Shown: positions 36,075 to 45,291 of the stretch, piece after piece
Layout: the number at the start of each line of letters is the position of its first letter
Numbering within the stretch: the first letter of the stretch is position 1
Source of the DNA: JAFAGX01 sp035622175
GTDB taxonomy: Bacteria > Acidobacteriota > Terriglobia > Terriglobales > Acidobacteriaceae
Length of the DNA stretch: 64,000 nucleotides
Direction: 5' to 3'
Assembly: GCA_035622175.1 (NCBI GenBank)
Contig: DASPVV010000049.1
Coordinates: 1-64,000 of the forward strand
Notes under the pieces: generated by a model
Databases searched by the model: none
Seen by the model: the letters and a program-made list of their open reading frames with translations, nothing else
Told to the model about the DNA's origin: nothing
Position numbers and translations under genes: made by a program

Positions 36075-36470
36075 ATGAAAATCAAGCCCATTCACCTGGG
36101 TCCACGCGAGCAGCAAATCGCCGATCTGCTGCTCGAAGGTTGCGACAATGCGGAAATTGCCAAACAGCTGAACATGGCCCGGCGCACCGTCAAGGCCCAT
36201 TTCAATCGGCTTTTTCTGCGCTTTGGAATCAGAAGCGGAATCAAGCGGGTCAAGCTCGCAACACTTTTATATCGGAGGCAACTATGCTTGGAAGGGAGCG
36301 TCGCGGAGACCGGGTGCCAAGTGAGAAAGAGCAGCGAGTCATTGAGCTCGTCGCTCAAGGACTCAAGAATAGTGAAGTTGCCCAAGCCATCGGGACCACC
36401 GAACACGTTGTCAAAAACTATCTTCGAACTATCTATGACAAGCTCGGGCTCTGGAATCGGGTCGAATTAG
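36075..36470 (+). CDS. LuxR-type helix-turn-helix protein, first of an overlapping pair
   Basis: 131 residues from ATG 36075. Residues 8-70 form a LuxR/GerE DNA-binding domain: LGPREQQIADLLLEGCDNAEIAKQLNMARRTVKAHFNRLFLRFGI. No receiver or other sensor domain precedes it. After the domain the frame continues for about 55 residues of Ser- and Pro-rich sequence, during which the second LuxR-type gene is already being read in another frame. Whether this tail is functional or only the by-product of the overlap is unclear. Start codon chosen because the domain begins directly after it. Confidence 0.7.
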   Translation: MKIKPIHLGPREQQIADLLLEGCDNAEIAKQLNMARRTVKAHFNRLFLRFGIRSGIKRVKLATLLYRRQLCLEGSVAETGCQVRKSSESLSSSLKDSRIVKLPKPSGPPNTLSKTIFELSMTSSGSGIGSN

Positions 36471-36514
36471 CGTTGTGGTACGAAGCCCGGCGTCCCTTGA
36501 AAATATTGCCCTGA
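36284..36514 (+). CDS. LuxR-type helix-turn-helix protein, second of an overlapping pair
   Basis: 76 residues, MLGRERRGDRVPSEKEQR followed by VIELVAQGLKNSEVAQAIGT and TEHVVKNYLRTIYDKLGLWNRVELALW, a complete LuxR/GerE DNA-binding domain with nothing else. ATG 36284 lies inside the first gene of the pair, in a different frame, and the two share 187 bases. The ribosome binding site is weak, so translation may depend on passage of ribosomes through the first gene. Its targets are unknown. Confidence 0.75.
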   Translation: MLGRERRGDRVPSEKEQRVIELVAQGLKNSEVAQAIGTTEHVVKNYLRTIYDKLGLWNRVELALWYEARRPLKILP

Positions 36515-36728
36515 TGCGCCGGCGTCGATGAAGCCGGGCGAGCAGGCGGAAGATCCGAGTCGTCGATGATCGGTGGCAGAAGCTCAGCAGCCCCAGTAAG
36601 GCGGGGATCCTTGAAGCCAGGAACCCGTCCGCGGCTGGGTATTGCCCCGACTTCGACTGCTTGGGAGAGTGGCACCTTGTTCCCCGTGTCCGGGGCGGGG
36701 GGGCTGCGTCGATTCCTCGCGCGGGAAG

Positions 36729-38480
36729 TTATTCGCAGGCCTTGAGCGCGGCGGGCTTGAATTGATCGAGTTGTGCGTCCCGTTGGGTTGCCATTTTCCC
36801 GCCATCCGTCTTGCCGTATTCTTCTGATCCCGAACAATAGTAGAGCGCGGTGTGCACATCTTCCCAGACTTGCGCGTGGGGATTGCCGCCGAAACCCGGA
36901 TCTACCGTCGGAGGCTCCGCCAGGCCGAGGCCGACCAGAGCGCGCTCGAACAAAGTGAGCGAAGGTTGAGAAGTTTTCGTTCGCGATTTTGGTGCCGGCT
37001 GGTGCGGACTCCACCAGCCAATCGCGAGGAGGAGCACCAAGAGAGAGATGACCACGGAGACGTCGCCCTGATGTCGGCCGAGCCACCGTCTGCCCGGAGA
37101 ATCGTTCTCCTTCAAGGATTCAAGCCAGGTGCGGGCTGTCGCCGCCGATGTCCAGGGCGATTGCCCAGCGGGCTTCTCGTTTGCCAGAAGGATTCGGATT
37201 TTGCTCTCGGTCTCGGTTGTTTCCGCCGCAGGTGGAAGTGAATCGAGAGCCAAGGCCGCACTGCCGTCGACCGCCGGCGTGTCCGGGACGCCACCGTCCG
37301 CATGAGCCAGAACGGGGAACGGTACCGGTACGGCAGGGGCGACTTCGCCTTCGAGAAGAAACTTGCTGCTCGGTTCGGGGTCGTCGCCGCCGAGAGTCAG
37401 TGGCGCAGGAGCAAGTTCGCTGCGTGAGGAAGAAAACTCGAGCGAACGCGGGGTTCCGCATCGTCCGCAGAAACTCTCGCCCTCGCCAAAAAGGAACCCA
37501 CATTGCTGACAAGCAGAACTCAGTTGGCTCGCGCCAGCCGACTCGTCCGCCTGGCTGGGCGCTGCCAGCGGCGACTCTGGGACCTCAGGCACGCTGGCCG
37601 CGACCAGCTTCAGTTCGTCCTTGAGCGCGACCGGTCCGGCCGAAATCGCGGTTGCCATCGGCGCAGGCTCATCGGTGAGCTGCGCCAGCAAGTCTGCAAT
37701 GTCCGGCAGGGGTTCGGCAGAGATCTCCCTGAGCGACTGTTCTCCCACGCTTGCCGGCAGCGCGTCCGGCTCAGGCTTGGTCACCACCTCTTGGGCGCTG
37801 GTCGCCGAACCATCCGCGGTGAGGCGCTCCAGTTGCGGCTTGAGCCGCTCGAGAGCCTCGAGCACGGCGGCGTGCTCCTTGGCCAGAGCCTGTTTCCATT
37901 GCAACTCGGCCGCTCTGAGGACCGCTTCTCCCATCAGATTCGCCATGACGTGGCAGCTTTGCATCTCGGGAGCGGTCATCGATTGTGCTTGGGCAAAATT
38001 CAGTTGCAAAAAGCCAACCATGGTCAGCTTGTCGTAAAACGGAAACAGGATCGGATCGGGAGCGCTCCCTTGGAGATGCTCACGGCGAGAATCGCTCGGC
38101 ATGGGCTCGCGCGTCTTGTCCTTCTGCAACAACTCTGCGATGTTGGTTGGAATGGGGACGATGGAGCCCGCCAGTGATTTCAAGGTTCCCGCCGCCGCAC
38201 AGTACTCGAGCTGGTCATTCCGGAGGAAGGCCACCGCGATCGCGCTTGCACTCGTGATTCTCTCGAGTCGCTCCACGATCACTTTGGCCGCTGCGGAAGC
38301 GTCGGAGAGCGAGCGAAGCAGGGCTTGCGCTTCGGCGATCTCCACCAGAGTCGCTGCGGGATCAAGAGGCTTTTGTGACGACGCGCCCTGCTGCCGGGCG
38401 GAGCCGGCGTCGAGCACCGGTTCAAACGTCGTTTGGTCGGGCGCGGGTGTTGAGAATGCGTTGGCTACTTGTGGTTCCAC
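36729..38480 (-). CDS. GAF-like/zinc-ribbon/membrane hypothetical protein
   Basis: About 583 residues from GTG 38480 (AAAGGAAA upstream); ATG 38543 is an alternative. The N-terminal 40-200 segment looks GAF-like (ASAIAVAFLRNDQLEYCAAAG, FPFYDKLTMVGFLQLNF). An acidic, Pro- and Ala-rich linker leads to a zinc ribbon, CQQCGFLFGEGESFCGRCG (two CxxC knuckles). One membrane helix (VVISLLVLLLAIGWW) lies near the C-terminus, followed by about 90 residues outside, ending with paired Cys (YYCSGSEEYG...ALKACE). The layout suggests an inward sensor joined through the membrane to a small outer domain. No known family covers the whole protein. Confidence 0.65.
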   Translation of the reverse strand: MEPQVANAFSTPAPDQTTFEPVLDAGSARQQGASSQKPLDPAATLVEIAEAQALLRSLSDASAAAKVIVERLERITSASAIAVAFLRNDQLEYCAAAGTLKSLAGSIVPIPTNIAELLQKDKTREPMPSDSRREHLQGSAPDPILFPFYDKLTMVGFLQLNFAQAQSMTAPEMQSCHVMANLMGEAVLRAAELQWKQALAKEHAAVLEALERLKPQLERLTADGSATSAQEVVTKPEPDALPASVGEQSLREISAEPLPDIADLLAQLTDEPAPMATAISAGPVALKDELKLVAASVPEVPESPLAAPSQADESAGASQLSSACQQCGFLFGEGESFCGRCGTPRSLEFSSSRSELAPAPLTLGGDDPEPSSKFLLEGEVAPAVPVPFPVLAHADGGVPDTPAVDGSAALALDSLPPAAETTETESKIRILLANEKPAGQSPWTSAATARTWLESLKENDSPGRRWLGRHQGDVSVVISLLVLLLAIGWWSPHQPAPKSRTKTSQPSLTLFERALVGLGLAEPPTVDPGFGGNPHAQVWEDVHTALYYCSGSEEYGKTDGGKMATQRDAQLDQFKPAALKACE

Positions 38481-38543
38481 CGTGTCGCGTTTCCTTTGTC
38501 GTTTCAAAAACTGACGCCCCGGATGGTGCAATTCGCCAACCAA

Positions 38544-39256
38544 ACACGGCGATCTGGCCCGACGCCTCCCGATTCTACCAGTCGCGCTTCCCCCGGACCA
38601 CGCCCATCTTCGACCCGTTAACCCACTCCAGGGTAGCGAGTTATCTCTTCCTCATCGCAGCTCAACTGCTAGGTTACCGAAGGGTGAGAGCGGGTTACTT
38701 CGATACTGTCTCGTTTTGATGTGCAATTACTTGCACATAATCGTGGAAGGTTGATCGACTTCGCTCGGGACGGGCAGCCCCGTCAGCGATCAGCGGATTG
38801 GTTCTTTCGACCCTGCCTGGGTCCGAGTTCAGGCGGAAGCAAGGCAGGGGAAGGATGACTCGGTCGGTATTGCCGCCAAGGGAGTTTTCCACAGGGGGTC
38901 AACGCGCATTCAGAGCGATCAAGATCTTTCCATACGTGGACAAGAGGAGAGAAAATATGGCTGCTCAACGTAAGCCTTCTTCCCCGGGTGCGTTTCCCTG
39001 ACCCCGCTTGCACCAGGTTGGGTGCACCTGGCTGTGGAAAGCAGGCAAGTAATAGAAAAACCAGCGATTGAGAACACGACAAGGTGGTTGACGCGGCCCT
39101 CTCGATGCGGTAAACAGCTTAGCAATTTAAGAGTGGGTTATCTGAAGTCTATGCCGTCTCGTTCCTCGGGTCTGAGCCATCTCGCCATTTCGAAAAAGCC
39201 CCGATGGGCTGTGCTCAAGATCTTGCATGCTTGGCGAACCGAGCGGCCCAATTCCC
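38544..39256. other. Intergenic region, 713 bases
   Basis: No gene recognised. Short frames give no family features. Upstream parts could hold the divergent promoters of the GAF/zinc-ribbon gene and the receiver gene. Confidence 0.4.
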
Positions 39257-39706
39257 ATGTCATGTCCTGAGCCAAGTCAACAAAGAGCTACGGTTTTGGT
39301 GATTGAAGATTGTCCAGAAGTCCAACGCTATCTCCGTGTCTTGCTCGAGCTCGACTACTACCACGTCGAGGTCGCTAGCAACGGTGAGGAAGCCTTGCAG
39401 CGCATGCAGGAGGGCTGCACTCCCGAGCTTGTGCTGCTGGACATGCAAATGCCCGGCATGGACGGCCTGAAAACCTTGCAAAGCTTGCGGGATCTCCAAC
39501 CCGGCTTGAAGGTGATTATTTGTTCCGGGGAAGACCATCCTGAAACCATTCGACAAGCCATTTTGTTGGGGGCGCAGGCTTACCTCGTCAAGCCGGTCCC
39601 GCGTCTGTACTTGTCGGCGGCGGTGGAGGGTTGCCTTGGCAGCGGGAGCGAGACCGCCACGTGTTGCATCACATACCCTTCCACCATGGCTGACCGACTG
39701 AATTGA
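39257..39706 (+). CDS. Stand-alone response-regulator receiver protein
   Basis: 149 residues from ATG 39257 (ATG 39227 in frame is possible). CheY-like fold with acidic pair in LVIEDCPEVQRYL, phospho-acceptor Asp in LVLLDMQMPGMDGL, Ser in VIICSGEDH and Lys in AYLVKPV. No output domain, so it works by phosphotransfer or by binding a partner. The stop is directly next to the stop of the convergent PilZ gene (39706/39707). Confidence 0.85.
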   Translation: MSCPEPSQQRATVLVIEDCPEVQRYLRVLLELDYYHVEVASNGEEALQRMQEGCTPELVLLDMQMPGMDGLKTLQSLRDLQPGLKVIICSGEDHPETIRQAILLGAQAYLVKPVPRLYLSAAVEGCLGSGSETATCCITYPSTMADRLN

Positions 39707-40363
39707 CTAAGGTCGGACGGCAAGTCGCACTTGGCTGTCCAAAAACTCCTGCAGTTGGTGCCTTTCCTGGTCAGACATGGCGAGAAATTTTACGCTGATC
39801 CCGTAGCCGGGCGCGCTCGAGACCACTTGGGTTTTCGCCCATAATTTGAGGTCCTTTACCCAGATGGCAATTCTAGCTTCAGTTCCCTTAGGCAGCGGGT
39901 TCGACATCTCGACGAAGCACCCCCCTAAGCTCATATCACTAGTTCTGGCCCGAATCGGAACCGACTGATCGCTGGGATAGATTTCCACCGAGGTCGTACA
40001 CTTCAGTCGTGGGTATGCTCGTCGCTCCTGCGATTCCTCGGCGAGGCTAACAGCTGTGGTCTCCGACAGGGGAAAATCCCAGAACGGCTTTTCCGGAGAC
40101 AGACTCAGCAACCCAAGATGGCCAAACTTCGGGCTGCCAGTTTCGCCGATCCACCTTACTCGAAAATGGGCCTTGGTTTGGCCGTACGTCAGGCCAATGA
40201 TCTCGTCGACCTTGAGTTCGGCTTGTACGCCACTCAACTCCACGCCAAACCGGCTTACATTGACCGTAGAGACCTTCTCGGTGAAGATTCGCCCATGGCG
40301 ATCTGTGCCAAAGATTCGCACCGGGACGCGCGTCTCGTTTCTCGGCTGCTGACGGTCTCCCAT
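39707..40363 (-). CDS. Tandem PilZ-domain protein
   Basis: About 218 residues from ATG 40363 (TTG 40375 is the alternative). Two PilZ-like domains: the first starts RNETRVPVRIFG with VSTVNVSRFGVELSG; the second has the fuller motif pair RRAYPRLKCTTSVEI and RTSDMSLGGCFVEM (R-xxx-R and D-x-S-xx-G). The second should bind cyclic di-GMP; the first has lost part of its motif (no D-x-S-xx-G). Probably a cytoplasmic effector or adaptor. It converges on a receiver gene with no gap between the stops. Confidence 0.82.
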   Translation of the reverse strand: MGDRQQPRNETRVPVRIFGTDRHGRIFTEKVSTVNVSRFGVELSGVQAELKVDEIIGLTYGQTKAHFRVRWIGETGSPKFGHLGLLSLSPEKPFWDFPLSETTAVSLAEESQERRAYPRLKCTTSVEIYPSDQSVPIRARTSDMSLGGCFVEMSNPLPKGTEARIAIWVKDLKLWAKTQVVSSAPGYGISVKFLAMSDQERHQLQEFLDSQVRLAVRP

Positions 40364-40682
40364 GAGTAAAACCAAATTTGCGAGCTGTTAGGTTAGTGTC
40401 GTGATTCTACTCGAAAACGCGCCTTCGCCCAAAGGACCTTGCGTAACTAGGCTGTCGCCGGGTGATGACCCTTCGAGTACCCCCGTGCGAGCCTACCGTC
40501 CTCCCAGCTACGACTGGATTCGGCAAAACGCTGCAAAACCTTGCACACGGCAAGCTGCTGCGATCTTTCCCAATCCTGCTTCCAACAGGCAGTTGGCCGG
40601 GAACTCGACGGCAGCTGAATTGCTTCAAGGGAGTGAGAAGTCGCCGACTGAGTTCTTTCTGGCAGCGGTCGGCCCGGGAAAA
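40364..40682. other. Intergenic region, 319 bases
   Basis: Lies between divergent genes. The frame of the next gene is open from 40401, but its first 94 codons have irregular composition and the ATG at 40683 begins the protein-like part. Confidence 0.4.
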
Positions 40683-41114
40683 ATGGAACATAAAGAAACC
40701 TTCTGGATGACCTGTGATTCCTTCGAGCAGTTACGCGCCGAATACGGCCCTTTTCATACCCGCGCTGAGGCCGAGGTCGAAGCGCAAAAACTCGGGTTCG
40801 GCTATCTGTTGCGCTACGAACACCTCATCGATGAGAATGACGAAATTCAAGAGGTACGTTGCATCTTCATTGAATTGCCCCGCGCGAAATCTAAGGTTCG
40901 CTTAGCCAGCCCGCGCGGCCAGGTTCGGGAAAGCAAGTATCACACTCGCTGCGCCACGTGTGGGGAGATGGCCGTGCACGAGGAACCTTGGCGGGCCGAG
41001 GTGTGGGCTGATATCCATGAGTTCGAGCGGCGGCGTCACCGCGTGCGATTATTCGAACAGAGCCAAGGAGCCGGCCTCAGGGAGATCGGGGACTGGCGCG
41101 ACCGCTGTCGATAA
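40683..41114 (+). CDS. Hypothetical protein with two CxxC-like cysteines
   Basis: 143 residues, starting MEHKETFWMTCDSFEQL. The first 75 residues resemble a small alpha/beta domain (FHTRAEAEVEAQKLGFGYLLRYEHLIDE). TRCATCGEMAVHEEPW near 95-110 gives one CxxC knuckle; a second metal pair is not evident (an earlier Cys is in CDSF). The rest is charged and helical. No family recognised. Single gene between regulatory proteins. Confidence 0.6.
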   Translation: MEHKETFWMTCDSFEQLRAEYGPFHTRAEAEVEAQKLGFGYLLRYEHLIDENDEIQEVRCIFIELPRAKSKVRLASPRGQVRESKYHTRCATCGEMAVHEEPWRAEVWADIHEFERRRHRVRLFEQSQGAGLREIGDWRDRCR

Positions 41115-41222
41115 GCCTTCCTGACCCACGCAAGTCACGTTCCCATCTGCAAAACTCCATCATTTTCTGCTAGTCTGTTGCCCGAGAGTGCGGTCTGCGG
41201 TCGGCCCTTCCGAGAGCCCTCT

Positions 41223-41675
41223 ATGGCCCTGGTGTTACTTGTGCTGCTAGCGCTAATTCCTTTGTTAGGTGTGGCATGGATTGCTGCCTATGGCTCTCTA
41301 TTCCCGCAGCCGACCATCGATGCCCTGTTCACCTCCCTGATTCTACTGTCGACGTCCGCCATTTTCGGAATGACCGCTTTATTCGAGGTGCGCAGATATC
41401 TGTCGGGCGCGAGTGGGGGCGGCGGGGGGGTGGCAACCCCCTCCTCTCTCTCGCGTTCGGTACGGCGCGGAAGGGTGAAGGAAGTGACTTTCTATGAAGC
41501 CGATGTAGGACAGCCAAATAAATCGATTGTCACCCTGTCGGATGATGGCCGTTCGGCGGAGATGCTGGTTCTCTCCGGGGATGTTCGGAATGCGCTTCCG
41601 GTAGGACAGAAGGTTCAGATCACCTTACGCAAGCAAGGCGGAGAGAACGTTCTGGTTGACGTGCAATATTCATGA
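41223..41675 (+). CDS. Hypothetical membrane-anchored protein
   Basis: 150 residues from ATG 41223. Two membrane helices (MALVLLVLLALIPLLGVAWI and LFTSLILLSTSAIFGMTALF) form an N-terminal hairpin; a Gly/Ser-rich linker (SGASGGGGGVATPSSLS) leads to a beta-rich cytoplasmic-type domain (GRVKEVTFYEADVGQPNKSIVTLSDDG, KVQITLRKQGG). No catalytic motif. Unknown function; layout suggests an anchored small binding domain. Confidence 0.65.
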   Translation: MALVLLVLLALIPLLGVAWIAAYGSLFPQPTIDALFTSLILLSTSAIFGMTALFEVRRYLSGASGGGGGVATPSSLSRSVRRGRVKEVTFYEADVGQPNKSIVTLSDDGRSAEMLVLSGDVRNALPVGQKVQITLRKQGGENVLVDVQYS

Positions 41676-41800
41676 TCCGCGCCCCAGAACTGTTACCGAC
41701 GTAACCCTCGATCGCAAGTTCTATCTCGCTCTGTCTGCCACAGGCCCTTGAAAATTCAAAAGAGTGGTTCCCGGGACCTGTCGGTTTGCGCACAGAGGGG

Positions 41801-42646
41801 ATGATGCCGGCCAGTGGGACGTTCCAGCCGATCGAGGAAGCACCAGCATCGGTGCCATCGATGCTCGAACGCGCGGAGCACATTCAGCGTGAGATTCACC
41901 AGCTCTCGGGCCGGGACCTGCAATTGTGGTCCATCGGGATTCTGGTGATGCTGGTTCTCGCCTCCGGCGTTCTGGCCTTGGTGTTCCCCAATTTAGTCTG
42001 GGCCGAGCATTCCATTCACATCCAAACAGCTTACCTGCCGCAGCTATTCTTTGGCCTTATTTCTCTCATCTTGTTGTTTAACATTTATCTTCTCCAGCAG
42101 AAGATCAGTCTCAACCATACCCGGGGTCGACTCATCGGGGAATTGGTGCTCAACGAACGTCTGGAAAGCCTGTCGCTGGTAGATCCGCTCACCCAGCTCC
42201 TCAACCGTCGTGCGCTCAATGAATTGATTCCGCGGGAGGTGGCCCGCGCCAATCGCTACGGACGGCCGCTGACCTTCCTGGCCATGGATCTGCGAGGCTT
42301 TCGTGAGATCAACGCCAAGTTCGGAATGAACGAGGGTAACCAGCTGCTCGCGGAATTTGGCAAGCTGCTGAAGAGTAATTTTCGCGGCTGCGACATCCTT
42401 TTGCGCCAAGGAGATGACGAATTTATCGTGGTCCTGCCGGATACCTCGGAGGAGGAAGGCGAGGCTGCCTTGCACCGCCTGTTGCGCTCAGTCAAACAAT
42501 GGAATTCGAACCGCAGCAGGACTTACGAGCTCGCTTTGGCGTGGGCCGTGGCGCCCTACATCCTCGGCAGTGACGTCGCCGACGTGCTGCGCAACCTGGA
42601 CCGCAAGATTTTCCAGAAAAAACACAACCTGATACCCGTGTTCTAG
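41801..42646 (+). CDS. Membrane GGDEF-domain protein with altered signature
   Basis: About 281 residues. AGAGGGG directly precedes the ATG pair at 41801/41804, so the upstream TTG is not needed. Two membrane helices (LWSIGILVMLVLASGVLALVF and LPQLFFGLISLILLFNIYLL) are followed by a short helix and a GGDEF domain beginning DPLTQLLNRRALNEL. The catalytic signature reads RQGDDEF instead of R-x-GGDEF, and the metal motif D-x-D is MDLRGF (second Asp to Arg). Both changes make diguanylate cyclase activity doubtful; it may instead bind GTP or another partner. No EAL domain. Confidence 0.82.
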   Translation: MMPASGTFQPIEEAPASVPSMLERAEHIQREIHQLSGRDLQLWSIGILVMLVLASGVLALVFPNLVWAEHSIHIQTAYLPQLFFGLISLILLFNIYLLQQKISLNHTRGRLIGELVLNERLESLSLVDPLTQLLNRRALNELIPREVARANRYGRPLTFLAMDLRGFREINAKFGMNEGNQLLAEFGKLLKSNFRGCDILLRQGDDEFIVVLPDTSEEEGEAALHRLLRSVKQWNSNRSRTYELALAWAVAPYILGSDVADVLRNLDRKIFQKKHNLIPVF

Positions 42647-42677
42647 CTCGGCCGTCGGCTGCAAGGGCGCCGGGGTG

Positions 42678-43676
42678 TCAGGACGAGCGGGTTTCGCTCC
42701 CAGTCCTCACCGCGGCGCAACGCGCCGCCCCCTGCAAGCCGGCTTTGTCATTGGTGATGACATGAACCGGTATGCCTTCGAGCAAAGGCCGCATCCTGCC
42801 CTTGCTGGTAAAGGCTTCAAGAAAGAGGGGCTCGGCCAATTTGGCCAGTATCTTAGGAGCGATACCGCCCCCGATAAACACGCCCCCGGTCGCCATCAGT
42901 TTGAGGGCTAGATTTCCGGCCTCGGCTCCATAAGCGGAAACAAACAAGGTGAGCGCCTGCTCGCACAGGGCGCAGCGACCCTCGATGGCTGCGCTTGAGA
43001 TGGCGGCCGCGGCATCGCCGTCGTGCATCGCTTGGCTCAGCCACGAAGGTTCGGTTCCGCGACCGGTATCGCGAAGGAAGTGAAAAACGTTGACCAACCC
43101 CGGTCCCGAAACCACCCGCTCATTGCTGACATGACCATAGCGGGAAGCCAGGTACCGCTGCAACTCGATCTCGAGCTCATTGCGGGGTGCAAAGTCCGCG
43201 TGGCCTCCCTCGCAGGCGAAGACTCGATAGTCCAATCCATCCCAATACAGGCCGGCCTCCCCCAGTCCAGTGCCGGCGGCGATGACCCCCTGGTTCCCGA
43301 TTGCCTGTGCGTTCCCGGGATTGAGCGACACCACATCTTTGGCGTCGAGGGTGGCGATCCCCCAGGCATTTGCCTCGAGGTCGTTGATGATCAGAGCTTG
43401 CTCGAGCTTTAATTCTTTGGCTAGCTGTTTCGCCTCGACGACCCAGGGCAGATTGGAAGTCTCGACTCGGCCGTTGTGCACCGGGCCGGCGACGCCAAAG
43501 CAGGCGGCGTCGGCGTCGAGGCGGGAATCATCGAGAAATCGGAGCACGATTTCGTCCAGGCCGCGGTAGTCGCGGCTGGAAAAAACCGAGTCGGAGACCA
43601 TGCGAAAACGGCCGTTCGATACATCGAAGAATGCCAGTCTGGCATGGGTACCTCCGATGTCGCCGGCGAGGATCAT
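42678..43676 (-). CDS. glk: Glucokinase
   Basis: 332 residues of the Glk family (not ROK): phosphate-binding DIGGTHARLAFF at the N-terminus, FGVAGPVHNGRVETSNLPWVV, the catalytic-type INDLEANAWGI, and GVIAAGTGLGEAGL near 130-145, then a family-typical EGGHADFAP. It phosphorylates glucose with ATP to glucose 6-phosphate in the cytoplasm, which feeds the zwf product encoded just upstream. Its start overlaps the zwf stop by 4 bases (ATGA), so translation is coupled. Last gene of the pentose-phosphate operon. Confidence 0.92.
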   Translation of the reverse strand: MILAGDIGGTHARLAFFDVSNGRFRMVSDSVFSSRDYRGLDEIVLRFLDDSRLDADAACFGVAGPVHNGRVETSNLPWVVEAKQLAKELKLEQALIINDLEANAWGIATLDAKDVVSLNPGNAQAIGNQGVIAAGTGLGEAGLYWDGLDYRVFACEGGHADFAPRNELEIELQRYLASRYGHVSNERVVSGPGLVNVFHFLRDTGRGTEPSWLSQAMHDGDAAAAISSAAIEGRCALCEQALTLFVSAYGAEAGNLALKLMATGGVFIGGGIAPKILAKLAEPLFLEAFTSKGRMRPLLEGIPVHVITNDKAGLQGAARCAAVRTGSETRSS

Positions 43677-45214
43677 TTCTCGAAGTTCCTCCAGCGCCGA
43701 CCGTCACGCTCCAGCAGTTCGTCGGCTTCCCTCGGCCCCCAGGTGCCGGCAGCGTAGTTGGGAAAGTTCCGCGGGGGCAGCGCTTTCCAGACGTCGAGCA
43801 CCGGGCTCACTACACACCATCCCGCTTCCACCATGTCGGCCCGTTGAAATAAAGTTGCGTCACCGATCATCGAATCGTGCAAGAGCCGTTCGTACCCTGT
43901 ACTCGATTGCGTGCCGAAGTAGTCGTGGTACTCAAAATTCATGTCGACGGCTCCCAGCCGCATAATGGGCCCGGGAACCTTGGCGGCGAACTGCAAGGAG
44001 ATACCTTCCTCCGGCTGGATATGGAGCACCAGTTGATTGGGCATGAGGTTCTCGACCGGAGTGTCGCGGAACAAAACAAACGGAGCACGCCGAAACTGAA
44101 TGACAATATGCGTGTTCTGCGCCAGAAGACGCTTCCCGGTGCGCAAATAGAACGGAACATCCGCCCACCGCCAGTTATCGATGGCCAGCTTCATGGCGAC
44201 GAAGGTTTCCGTCTTGGAATCGGGAGGCACGTCCTCCTCCTCTCGATAACCTGGAACCCTTTGTGCCCGCTCGATGCCCGAGTCGTATTGTCCCCGCACC
44301 GTGCGGCTGAGCACCTCTTCCGCGCTCAACGGCTGAATCGCGTGCAAGATCTTGGCCTGTTCATCACGCACGGCATTGGCCTGAAAGGAGATGGGGGGTT
44401 CCATGGCAGTCAAGCTGATGAGCTGCATGATGTGATTGGGAACCATGTCCCGCAACGCCCCAGCATGATCATAGTAGCTGCCGCGCTGTTCGACTCCCAC
44501 CGTCTCGGACACCGAGATTTGCACATGATCGATGTAGCGCCGATTCCATATGGGTTCGAAGATTCCGTTAGCGAAGCGGAATGCCAAGATGTTCTGCACG
44601 GTTTCTTTGCCCAAGTAATGGTCGATGCGATAGATCTGCTTTTCGCTGGCCACCTTCAGAAGCTGCTGGTTGAGGGCTCTCGCCGATTCGAGATCGTGCC
44701 CAAATGGCTTCTCGACAATAATCCGCCGCCAATGCTGGCCATCTTCCCCGGTGAGGCCCACGGCAGACAACTGCCCGACAATCGCAGCAAAGAACTGGGG
44801 CGCGGTCGCCAGGTAGAAGAGGCAATTTCCCTGGGTGGAGTGATCCTTCTCGACCTTGCTCAGGAAGTCTTTCAGTTGCAAGTAGATGTTGCGGTTGTCA
44901 AACTCCCCGGTGAGGTAATAGACCCTGCCCAGGAACCACTCGATCACGTCTTGGTCGGCATCGGCTCCGGCATAGTGGGTGAGGTCCTCGGTCACCGACT
45001 GGCGGAATTGTTCTGTGGACATCGCTCCATGAGAAAGCCCGAGGATGGCAAACTCGCGGGACAACAACTGTTGCCTGGCCAGGTTATAGAGCGCGGGAAT
45101 GAGCTTGCGCCGGGTGAGATCGCCGGCAGCCCCAAAGATGACCATCACGCAGGGGTCCCCGGGTCTGCCCGAGCGCGCTGGCTGAGTCAGGGAGATTTGG
45201 GCTGTGTCGAGCAT
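43673..45214 (-). CDS. zwf: Glucose-6-phosphate 1-dehydrogenase
   Basis: 513 residues from ATG 45214 (GAGGT upstream; the frame is open to 45259 but that part lacks family character). NADP-binding VIFGAAGDLTRRKLIPALYNL, substrate-site RIDHYLGKETVQN, NRRYIDHVQISVSE and NHIMQLISLTAMEPP are all present. It oxidises glucose 6-phosphate to 6-phosphogluconolactone, making NADPH. No lactonase (pgl) gene is seen next to it. Fourth in the operon tkt-tal-gnd-zwf-glk. Confidence 0.95.
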   Translation of the reverse strand: MLDTAQISLTQPARSGRPGDPCVMVIFGAAGDLTRRKLIPALYNLARQQLLSREFAILGLSHGAMSTEQFRQSVTEDLTHYAGADADQDVIEWFLGRVYYLTGEFDNRNIYLQLKDFLSKVEKDHSTQGNCLFYLATAPQFFAAIVGQLSAVGLTGEDGQHWRRIIVEKPFGHDLESARALNQQLLKVASEKQIYRIDHYLGKETVQNILAFRFANGIFEPIWNRRYIDHVQISVSETVGVEQRGSYYDHAGALRDMVPNHIMQLISLTAMEPPISFQANAVRDEQAKILHAIQPLSAEEVLSRTVRGQYDSGIERAQRVPGYREEEDVPPDSKTETFVAMKLAIDNWRWADVPFYLRTGKRLLAQNTHIVIQFRRAPFVLFRDTPVENLMPNQLVLHIQPEEGISLQFAAKVPGPIMRLGAVDMNFEYHDYFGTQSSTGYERLLHDSMIGDATLFQRADMVEAGWCVVSPVLDVWKALPPRNFPNYAAGTWGPREADELLERDGRRWRNFEK

Positions 45215-45291
45215 CGTTCTACCTCGTGGGCTTTCCTCGTATCTTACCGTGCTGGCCATGGGAACCTAACCGAAGGACTAGAACAGATCTC

